DNA from: Rhodobacteraceae bacterium UBA996
Lineage (GTDB): Bacteria; Pseudomonadota; Alphaproteobacteria; Rhodobacterales; Rhodobacteraceae
NCBI GenBank assembly: GCA_002291955.1
Contig: DBBA01000002.1
Coordinates: 2,623 to 14,243 of the forward strand
Length of the DNA stretch: 11,621 nt
Direction of reading: 5' to 3'
Below are positions 6,454 through 11,621 of the stretch, one piece after another. Positions within the stretch are counted from its first letter, which is position 1. The number at the start of each line of letters is the position of its first letter. The translations under genes and the position numbers were made by a program. The notes beneath the pieces were generated by a model that saw nothing but the letters and a program-made list of their open reading frames with translations, was not told the DNA's origin and did not search any database.

Positions 6454-6891
6454 TCAGCCGCGGCCGCGCGGAGCCATCAGCGCATAGGTCGCCGCCATCA
6501 GCACCGCCAGCGCCAGGGGCGTGTGCAGGGGATGCAGGAACAGGGCGCGCAACGCCTCGAACGGGCCCCAGGTCGTGCCGAAGTCGATGGTGAACGGGAA
6601 AATCATGCCATCCGCGCCCCGCAGCCACAGCAGGGCGACGACCGGCAGCGCGACCAGGCGCCAGACATTCCACCGCGCCACCAGCACGGCGGCCAGCACC
6701 CCGAACAGCAGGATGGGCAAGGTCGCCAGCCCGGCATCGATTGCCAGATTGAACCGGGTGACGCGGAAGCCGGGATAGACGGGGTAGCCCTGTCTCAGGT
6801 AGTCGCCGGGCACCCCGGCCAGCGCGTGCAGCCACAGCGCGACCGCAGCCACGGCCCACAGCGCCAGTGCGCGCGCTACAGCCGCTGCCAT
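6454..6891 (-). CDS. Small multi-pass membrane protein of unknown function, coupled to hflX
   Basis: I do not recognise this 145-residue protein. About four hydrophobic stretches are visible, near residues 5-25, 50-72, 77-91 and 122-139, consistent with an inner-membrane protein. The loop between the first two carries aromatic and glycine residues (YLRQGYPVYPGF at 31-42), and a second polar stretch, FTIDFGTTWGPFEALR, lies at 100-115. No catalytic motif is evident. The ATG at 6891 lies inside the last codons of hflX, giving a 16-nt overlap. It has no clear Shine-Dalgarno sequence, which suggests translational coupling to hflX. This overlap and the hydrophobic pattern, which persists through the whole frame, are the main reasons to accept it. 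The frame ends with a TGA at 6454, converging on the acylase gene. Confidence 0.8.
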   Translation of the reverse strand: MAAAVARALALWAVAAVALWLHALAGVPGDYLRQGYPVYPGFRVTRFNLAIDAGLATLPILLFGVLAAVLVARWNVWRLVALPVVALLWLRGADGMIFPFTIDFGTTWGPFEALRALFLHPLHTPLALAVLMAATYALMAPRGRG

Positions 6892-8126
6892 TGCTGGCTT
6901 TGCCGGTCGGTCCAGCGCACGGTGATGCGCACCCCGTCCTCGGCCTGATCCTCGGCTTCCACAACGCCCTGTTCGTGCAGCCAGGCGCGGCGGCGGCCAT
7001 CGGCGTGGGACAGGACCAGATCGGCCCGCTTGCGCGGCGCGTCCAGCGCGTCGGCAGCAAGGGCCCAGAGCGTCTCCAGCCCCTCGCCTGTCAGGGCCGA
7101 CGCGGCGACCACGGCCGGGCCGCGCGCGGCCTGCGTCTGGACCACCTCGCGCGTGGCCGCATCCAGCCGGTCGATCTTGTTCCAGACCTCGATCCGCGGC
7201 GTGGCCTCGCGGATGCCCAGGCTTTCCAGCACAGCGTCCACGTCGCGCGCCTGCAGGTCGCTTTCCGGGTGGCTGATGTCGCGCACATGCACGATCAGGT
7301 CGGCGGCCGTCACCTCTTCCAGCGTCGCGCGGAACGCCGCCACCAGTTCCGTCGGCAGGTCCGAGATGAAGCCCACGGTGTCGGACAGGATCACCTTCAG
7401 GCCGGACGGCAGGACCACCGCCCGCATGGTGGGATCGAGGGTCGCGAACAGCATGTCCTTGGCCAGCACCTCGGCCCCCGTCGCGCGGTTGAACAGGGTG
7501 GACTTGCCGGCGTTGGTGTAGCCCACCAGCGCCACCACCGGGAACGGCACCTTGGCGCGGGCCTTGCGGTGCAATTCGCGCGTCTTGACGACCCTGGCCA
7601 GTTGCCGCTTCAGCTTCACGATCTCGTCGTCGATGGCGCGGCGGTCGCTTTCGATCTGCGTCTCGCCGGGGCCGCCGACGAAGCCGAAGCCGCCGCGCTG
7701 GCGTTCGAGGTGCGTCCAGGCCCGCACCAGCCGCGTGCGCTGGTAGGACAGCGCGGCAAGTTCCACCTGCAGCACGCCCTCGCGCGTGCGGGCGCGGTCG
7801 CCGAAGATTTCCAGGATCAGGCCCGTGCGATCCAGGATCTTCAGGCCCCATTCCTTTTCCAGGTTGCGCTGCTGCACCGGCGTCACATGCCCGTCGATCA
7901 GGACCAGCCCGATCTCCTCGGCCTTCAGCCGGTCCTTGAGTTCCGCGACCTTGCCGGTGCCGAACAGAAGGCCCGGGGCGGGGCTGCGCAGGCGCACGAC
8001 CTCGGCGCCTTCGACGTTGATGCCGGGCAGGGCATGGGCCAGCGACACCGCTTCGGCCAGCGCATCCGTCGGATCACGGCCTTGCCGACCGGCATGGACA
8101 TCGGGGTGCAGCACGAAGGCGCGCAT
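6876..8126 (-). CDS. hflX: GTPase HflX, ribosome-associated
   Basis: 416-residue TRAFAC-class GTPase that binds the large ribosomal subunit and helps rescue or recycle stalled ribosomes under stress (family knowledge). The N-terminal HflX domain includes GLLFGTGKVAEL at 52-63 and DRTGLILEIF at 99-108. The glycine-rich linker GGPGETQIESDRR is at 151-163. The G domain shows G1 GYTNAGKST at 202-210, a G2-region FATLDPT at 227-233, G3 DTVGF at 249-253, G4 NKID at 316-319 and a G5-like ASALTGEG at 342-349. The ATG at 8126 puts the conserved RAFVLHPD at residue 2. An in-frame TTG at 8177, overlapping the hfq stop codon, would add 17 residues; neither start has a good Shine-Dalgarno sequence, so the start is uncertain. 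It lies 47 bp after hfq on the same strand, the usual hfq-hflX arrangement. Confidence 0.95.
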   Translation of the reverse strand: MRAFVLHPDVHAGRQGRDPTDALAEAVSLAHALPGINVEGAEVVRLRSPAPGLLFGTGKVAELKDRLKAEEIGLVLIDGHVTPVQQRNLEKEWGLKILDRTGLILEIFGDRARTREGVLQVELAALSYQRTRLVRAWTHLERQRGGFGFVGGPGETQIESDRRAIDDEIVKLKRQLARVVKTRELHRKARAKVPFPVVALVGYTNAGKSTLFNRATGAEVLAKDMLFATLDPTMRAVVLPSGLKVILSDTVGFISDLPTELVAAFRATLEEVTAADLIVHVRDISHPESDLQARDVDAVLESLGIREATPRIEVWNKIDRLDAATREVVQTQAARGPAVVAASALTGEGLETLWALAADALDAPRKRADLVLSHADGRRRAWLHEQGVVEAEDQAEDGVRITVRWTDRQSQQWQRL

Positions 8127-8173
8127 GGCCTGCGCGCCGGTCCCGGATGTCCGGTCGATGAGCGAGGGTGCGC

Positions 8174-8407
8174 TCAATCCTCGCCGTCGTAAAGGTTGAC
8201 GGGCTGGGACGGCATGATCGTCGAGATCGCATGCTTGTAGACCAGCTGCGACTGTCCGTCGCGGCGGAGAAGCACGCAGAAATTGTCGAACCAGGTGATC
8301 ACGCCCTGCAGCTTGACCCCGTTGATCAGGAAGATGGTGACCGGAACCTTGGTCTTGCGGACGTGATTGAGAAACGCGTCCTGCAGGTTCTGCTTGTCGC
8401 CCGCCAT
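8174..8407 (-). CDS. hfq: RNA chaperone Hfq
   Basis: 77-residue Sm-like protein that forms a hexameric ring and pairs small RNAs with target mRNAs. In alphaproteobacteria it also affects nitrogen-fixation gene expression. NLQDAFLNHVRK at 7-18 contains the proximal-face Gln8. The Sm1 region VTIFLINGVKLQGVITWFDN spans 23-42. The Sm2 motif YKHAISTI at 57-64 carries the Lys58-His59 pair of the proximal uridine site. The C-terminal tail is very short and acidic (DGED), as usual in alphaproteobacteria and unlike the long tail of E. coli Hfq. The ATG at 8407 is preceded by AAAGG at about 11 nt; a longer in-frame extension upstream would run into trkH and is not used. Confidence 0.97.
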   Translation of the reverse strand: MAGDKQNLQDAFLNHVRKTKVPVTIFLINGVKLQGVITWFDNFCVLLRRDGQSQLVYKHAISTIMPSQPVNLYDGED

Positions 8408-8474
8408 GTTGCGAATGCCTTTGTTCTTGCTGTCCTGTCCCGCCGCCCCGTCTGTCGCAGGTGCGCCGCATCGC

Positions 8475-8503
8475 AGTATGGGCCGTTCGCGCGCGGGATT
8501 CCA
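8475..8503 (-). promoter_or_regulatory. Possible hfq promoter
   Basis: On the minus strand TGGAAT (8498-8503) is followed by a 17-bp spacer and CATACT (8475-8480). The -10 is four-of-six to the sigma-70 consensus but the -35 is poor. A start near 8468 would give a leader of about 60 nt. The 139-bp trkH-hfq gap is the largest inside the right-hand gene block and contains no coding frame, so a promoter here is plausible. Confidence 0.35.
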
Positions 8504-8546
8504 GCCCCAAATCATGGCGTTGGGCGCCCCTGCGCGGCTGCCCCTG

Positions 8547-10088
8547 TCAGCGCCGCCAGAAGTCGGGGTTGAACAGCGCCAGAAGCGCGATCGCCTCGAG
8601 CCGGCCCAGAACCATCGCGGCCGCCGCGATCGCCTTGGCGGCATCGCCGAGCGACGACCACAGGACCGGCGCATCACTGGCGACAGCGGCCAGCGGTCCG
8701 GTGTTCGTCAGGGCGGCCACGCCCAGGACGACGGCGGCCTCGAAGCGCAGTCCGGTCAGTCCGAAGAGGACCACCACCGCCGCGATCGACACGGCGAACA
8801 GCATGAAGAACACGAAGGCGAGGTACGCCCCGCGGGTCCGGATGCGCCGGTCCTCGGCCCCGCCACCCCCGACCGAATTGGCATGGACCATGCGTTCCAT
8901 CTCGCGCTGGCCGTGGCGCAGAAGCGCATGGATGCGCAGAAGCTTCACGCCCCCGGCCGTGGTCGCGACGCCGCCCCCCATCAGGGCCAGTCCGACCAGG
9001 ATCGTCCCGGGTTCGCCCAGGCCCGACCACGCGCGCGCCTCGTCCCAGGCGGCGCTCTCGAAGCCCGCGGTGGTCAGGAACGACACCGCCATGAACAGGC
9101 TGCCCCAGGCCGCCCCGGCGGCACGCAGGGGATCCTCGCCCTGCGCCACCTCGACCGCGCCGATGAAGTGGCGCAGGAACAAGGCGCCCGCGACCGTCGC
9201 CACGATGCCCACGGCCAGCCGTGCCTCGGGATCGCGGGCAAGGGCGCGCAACGGACTTCCCGTGCGGTCGGGTGCAAAGGTCTGGCGCGACAGCGCGAAC
9301 ACCAGGAAAAGAAGCACCAGCACCTCGCCCACGCGGCCCGACGACGCCCCGGACAACCCGTCCACCGGCGAGATGCCCGAGGCCGAGAGGGTCGCCATCG
9401 CGTGGCACAGCGCCACGAACGGCCCGTCGCCGGCCATCACCAGAAGCACCCACAGCGCCAGCGTCAGGCCCGCATAGGTCGGCGCGAGGATGGCCAGGTG
9501 GCGCACCATCCGCGCGGACGTGTCGGTCAGGGGGTCGGTCCGGGCGGCCTGCATCCGGCCCCCCGCCTCGCCCGAACGGACCTCGAACCCGCCCAGGTTC
9601 ATGGGCGCCAGCACCGCGGCGGCCATCAGCCAGACAAGGAACCCGCCCAGCCATCCCACGGTCGCGCGCCACAGGTGCACGGACCGCGGCAGGCGCGGTG
9701 CCTCGTACAGCGTGGCGCCGGTGGTGGTGAAGGACGACACCATCTCGAACCAGGCATTGAAGTAGCGCGTGTCGGCCACCGCCTCGTTCATCGGGATGGC
9801 CAGGATCAGGGGCAGGGCGGCAAAGGCGCCGACCAGCGTCAGGAGATGGGCCCGGGCCGGGCGTCGCGGGGTCCGCCCGCGAATGGCGATACCGATCATC
9901 AGCGTCACCACCAGCAACAGGAGGCCCGTGTAGAAGAAGGCGCGGGCCGGGCGCATGTCGCGCTCGACCAGCGCCAGAATCGCGGGCGGCATCATCGCCA
10001 GCGCAGCGACCCCCATCAGAAGGACGAACAGCGGCGGCGCGGCACCGACCACGCCGGGCAACACGCGCCGGAGGCGGATCGTCGCCAT
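8547..10088 (-). CDS. trkH: Trk potassium uptake protein, channel subunit TrkH
   Basis: 513-residue integral membrane protein of the TrkH/KtrB/HKT superfamily, the pore of a potassium uptake system gated by TrkA. Four repeated membrane-pore-membrane units are visible. Their selectivity-filter loops are TTTG at 121-124, SASG at 235-238, TTAG at 339-342 and TNTG at 461-464. A glycine in every loop favours potassium over sodium selectivity. GGGVATTAGGVKLLR at 371-385 corresponds to the flexible segment after the third filter that gates the pore, and GRLE at 495-498 is conserved in the last helix. Two additional N-terminal hydrophobic segments precede the first repeat. The length is slightly above the E. 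coli protein (about 483). The ATG at 10088 lies 38 bp after trkA on the same strand; upstream is only a GGGG stretch, part of a palindrome, so the ribosome site is poor. Confidence 0.95.
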   Translation of the reverse strand: MATIRLRRVLPGVVGAAPPLFVLLMGVAALAMMPPAILALVERDMRPARAFFYTGLLLLVVTLMIGIAIRGRTPRRPARAHLLTLVGAFAALPLILAIPMNEAVADTRYFNAWFEMVSSFTTTGATLYEAPRLPRSVHLWRATVGWLGGFLVWLMAAAVLAPMNLGGFEVRSGEAGGRMQAARTDPLTDTSARMVRHLAILAPTYAGLTLALWVLLVMAGDGPFVALCHAMATLSASGISPVDGLSGASSGRVGEVLVLLFLVFALSRQTFAPDRTGSPLRALARDPEARLAVGIVATVAGALFLRHFIGAVEVAQGEDPLRAAGAAWGSLFMAVSFLTTAGFESAAWDEARAWSGLGEPGTILVGLALMGGGVATTAGGVKLLRIHALLRHGQREMERMVHANSVGGGGAEDRRIRTRGAYLAFVFFMLFAVSIAAVVVLFGLTGLRFEAAVVLGVAALTNTGPLAAVASDAPVLWSSLGDAAKAIAAAAMVLGRLEAIALLALFNPDFWRR

Positions 10089-10094
10089 TCAGCG

Positions 10095-10106
10095 CCCCGG
10101 CCGGGG
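10095..10106. other. Perfect 12-bp GC palindrome in the trkA-trkH gap
   Basis: CCCCGGCCGGGG lies 7-18 nt upstream of the trkH start codon, exactly where its ribosome binding site should be. Folding in the mRNA could sequester the only purine-rich stretch there. Such palindromes also occur by chance in DNA of this GC content, so function is unproven. Confidence 0.4.
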
Positions 10107-10126
10107 CCGTCTGTTGCCCGGGGCCA

Positions 10127-11503
10127 TCAGAAGAAGTCCACCGTGACCTGCAACAGGCGCTCGACCTCGGGGATGTCGCCTGCCAGCGCGAACAGCACCA
10201 CGACGTCGCCATCCTCGATCCGGGTGGTGCCCAGCGGCTTGTGGAACACGCCCGCCTTGCCGATGCAGCCCACGAGCACGCCCTCGGGGAAAGCCACGTC
10301 CTTGATCAGTTGCCCCGCCAGCGGCGAGGTCGGCAGCACGCGCGCCTCGATCACCTCGGCCTCGGAATCGCCGATGGTGTAGACCCCCTGCACCCGTCCG
10401 TGCCGCACGTGGCGCAGGATCGAGGACACGGTCGTCTGCCGCGGGTTGATGTAGGCGTCGATGTCCAGCGAGGCGAGCAGCGGCACAAGGCTGGGGTCGT
10501 TGACCAGCGCGATGGCCAGCGGGCACCCGGCCGCCTTGGCCCGGACCGCGGCCAGGATGTTCACCTTGTCGTCGTCCGTCACGGCCAGCACCGCGTCGGT
10601 GCGCTCGACCCCGGCTTCCGCCAGGATCTCGGCCGACAGTCCGTCGCCGTTCAGCACGATGGTGCGTTCCAGCCGGTCGGCGGCATACTCCGCGCGTACC
10701 GGATCGCGTTCGATGATCTTGGCGCGCGTGCGCGACTGCCGCAGTTCCAGTTCGCGGGCGACGGTCAGCCCGACATTGCCGCCGCCGATGATCACCAGCC
10801 GGTCCTGTCGGCGGACGGTCTTGCCGAAGATCTCGAACGTGCGGGGCACATCGCCGGTCGCCGCGATCACATAGATGCGGTCGCCGGCATACAGCTGGTC
10901 GCCCGGTTCGGGCACGAACAGCCGCTCGTCGCGCCAGATCCCCACCACGACCGCGCGCAGGGTCGAGAACAGGTCGGTCAGCTGGCGCAAGGGCGTGTTC
11001 AGGACGGGGCAGGTCTCGTCCAGCGCCAGCCCCAGAAGCTGCGCCGCGCCGTTCAGGAAGCCCACCGTGTCGAAGGCCGCGGGCGTGGCCAGGCGGCGCA
11101 GGGCGGCCTCGGCCACCTCGCGCTCGGGGCTGATCACCACGTCGATGGGCAGGTGATCGCGGCGGTAGAGGTCGGAATAGGCCGGCGCAAGGTAGGCCTG
11201 CGCCCGCAGCCGGGCGATCTTGCGCGGCACCGCGAACACCGAATGGGCCACCTGGCAGGTGACCATGTTGACCTCGTCCGAATGGGTGGCCGCGATCACC
11301 ATGTCGGCGTCGCGCGCGCCCGCGCGGTCCAGCACGTCGGGGTGGCTGGCGTGGCCCTGGATGCCTGCCACGTCCAGCGTGTCCGACGCCCGGCGCACCA
11401 GGTCGGGGTCGAGGTCCACCACGGTGACGTCGTTGTTCTCGCCCGAGAGCTGGCGGGCGATCTGCCAGCCGACCTGACCCGCGCCACAGATGATGACCTT
11501 CAT
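10127..11503 (-). CDS. trkA: Trk system potassium uptake regulatory subunit TrkA
   Basis: 458-residue cytosolic protein, the same length as E. coli TrkA, that forms a ring on the inner face of TrkH and controls conductance by nucleotide binding. It has a duplicated RCK layout. RCK-N1 is at about 1-125, with GAGQVG at 7-12 and Asp30 ending the second strand. RCK-C1 is at about 140-225. RCK-N2 is at about 233-355, with GGGNVG at 240-245 and Glu265. RCK-C2 is at about 372-455. Both dinucleotide-binding motifs are intact, so both halves should bind NAD(H). The ATG at 11503 starts MKVIICGAG, the canonical family N-terminus; an upstream in-frame GTG at 11533 is rejected. The Shine-Dalgarno sequence is weak. 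A promoter at 11545-11573 would give a leader of about 34 nt. trkH follows after 38 bp. Confidence 0.96.
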   Translation of the reverse strand: MKVIICGAGQVGWQIARQLSGENNDVTVVDLDPDLVRRASDTLDVAGIQGHASHPDVLDRAGARDADMVIAATHSDEVNMVTCQVAHSVFAVPRKIARLRAQAYLAPAYSDLYRRDHLPIDVVISPEREVAEAALRRLATPAAFDTVGFLNGAAQLLGLALDETCPVLNTPLRQLTDLFSTLRAVVVGIWRDERLFVPEPGDQLYAGDRIYVIAATGDVPRTFEIFGKTVRRQDRLVIIGGGNVGLTVARELELRQSRTRAKIIERDPVRAEYAADRLERTIVLNGDGLSAEILAEAGVERTDAVLAVTDDDKVNILAAVRAKAAGCPLAIALVNDPSLVPLLASLDIDAYINPRQTTVSSILRHVRHGRVQGVYTIGDSEAEVIEARVLPTSPLAGQLIKDVAFPEGVLVGCIGKAGVFHKPLGTTRIEDGDVVVLFALAGDIPEVERLLQVTVDFF

Positions 11504-11544
11504 GGTGCTGTCGGGTCCGTTGCTGCCGGGCACTGTGCGCGCGC

Positions 11545-11573
11545 AGGGTAGGACGGCGGGGCAAGGGGGTCAA
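11545..11573 (-). promoter_or_regulatory. Sigma-70-type promoter for trkA
   Basis: On the minus strand TTGACC (11568-11573) is separated by exactly 17 bp from TACCCT (11545-11550). The -35 matches five of six consensus bases and the -10 three of six. Transcription would begin near 11538, about 35 nt upstream of the trkA ATG. This suggests trkA is not wholly dependent on read-through from the gene beyond the right edge. Confidence 0.55.
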
Positions 11574-11591
11574 CGTGGGGTCACGGGTGGT

Positions 11592-11621
11592 GCCCCACCC
11601 CCCGTGCGCCCCACCCCCCGT
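11592..11621 (-). repeat. G-rich 14-bp direct repeat upstream of the trkA promoter
   Basis: GCCCCACCCCCCGT occurs at 11592-11605 and again at 11608-11621, a perfect repeat with a period of 16; it may continue past the window edge. On the minus (trkA sense) strand it reads as four G-runs of 6, 4, 6 and 4 with short loops, the pattern of a potential G-quadruplex. The CCCCAC of the first copy is also complementary to GTGGGG at 11575-11580, so a competing stem-loop is possible. The repeat lies about 19 bp upstream of the -35 box. Confidence 0.75.

Noticed and set aside
3772..7060. Several long minus-strand frames opposite the acylase (461, 402 and 460 codons)
   Set aside because: All are shadows of the acylase gene with Arg/Pro/Gly-rich low-complexity translations. 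The acylase frame has catalytic and family motifs along its length.
8174..8677. Hfq extended to an upstream start at 8677 (167 residues)
   Set aside because: The extension overlaps trkH and does not resemble Hfq. The ATG at 8407 gives the standard N-terminus and length.
8367..10382. A 671-codon open frame on the plus strand, and a 512-codon out-of-frame minus frame at 8674-10212
   Set aside because: Both overlap trkH, whose four filter loops and hydrophobic repeats identify the true frame.
10241..11551. A 436-codon plus-strand frame rich in His, Gln and Arg
   Set aside because: Antisense shadow of trkA, which matches the family length exactly and has both nucleotide-binding motifs.
1..11621. 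Search for a CRISPR array, transposon ends, tRNA genes, toxin-antitoxin pairs or a defence cluster
   Set aside because: No regularly spaced repeats beyond the two short tandem repeats noted, no transposase or integrase motifs, no tRNA-like cloverleaf and no nuclease or toxin-like small gene pair were seen.

Overview
The window looks like a chromosomal segment of an alphaproteobacterium of the Rhodobacterales (Rhodobacter/Paracoccus-like). This rests on the very high GC content, the strongly G/C-biased third codon positions, short alphaproteobacterial Hfq and HflX proteins, and the gene order trkA-trkH-hfq-hflX. In related genomes that order lies next to the ntrYX nitrogen two-component genes. 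Nine protein genes account for nearly all of the sequence. Eight lie on the minus strand; one, a penicillin-acylase-type hydrolase, lies on the plus strand. I see no tRNA, rRNA, CRISPR array, insertion sequence or prophage gene.

Layout. Positions 1-1064 (-): Mrp/ApbC P-loop ATPase for iron-sulfur cluster delivery, C-terminus cut by the left edge. 1153-2673 (-): an animal-type haem peroxidase with all main catalytic residues. 2674-2975: a 302-bp gap with several hairpins and a motif resembling a common Rhodobacteraceae intergenic element. 2976-3848 (-): a beta-hydroxyacid dehydrogenase of the 3-hydroxyisobutyrate/tartronate semialdehyde reductase family. It diverges across 97 bp from 3946-6411 (+), a membrane-anchored penicillin acylase family Ntn hydrolase that probably starts at TTG. 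6454-6891 (-): an unrecognised small membrane protein overlapping the end of hflX. 6876-8126 (-): HflX GTPase. 8174-8407 (-): Hfq. 8547-10088 (-): TrkH potassium channel subunit. 10127-11503 (-): TrkA, its NAD-binding regulatory partner. 11504-11621: a good sigma-70-type promoter for trkA, preceded by a G-rich direct repeat at the right edge.

How they work together. TrkA and TrkH form one potassium uptake system and are probably co-transcribed. hfq, hflX and the small membrane protein are tightly packed and probably form a second unit, with a possible promoter in the 139-bp trkH-hfq gap. The left half is a set of unrelated metabolic and oxidative genes with no evident shared pathway. I found no convincing new multi-gene system. 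The observations most worth testing are a potential potassium-sensitive G-quadruplex upstream of the trkA promoter, the bacterial haem peroxidase with both haem-linking acidic residues, and the structured 302-bp gap.
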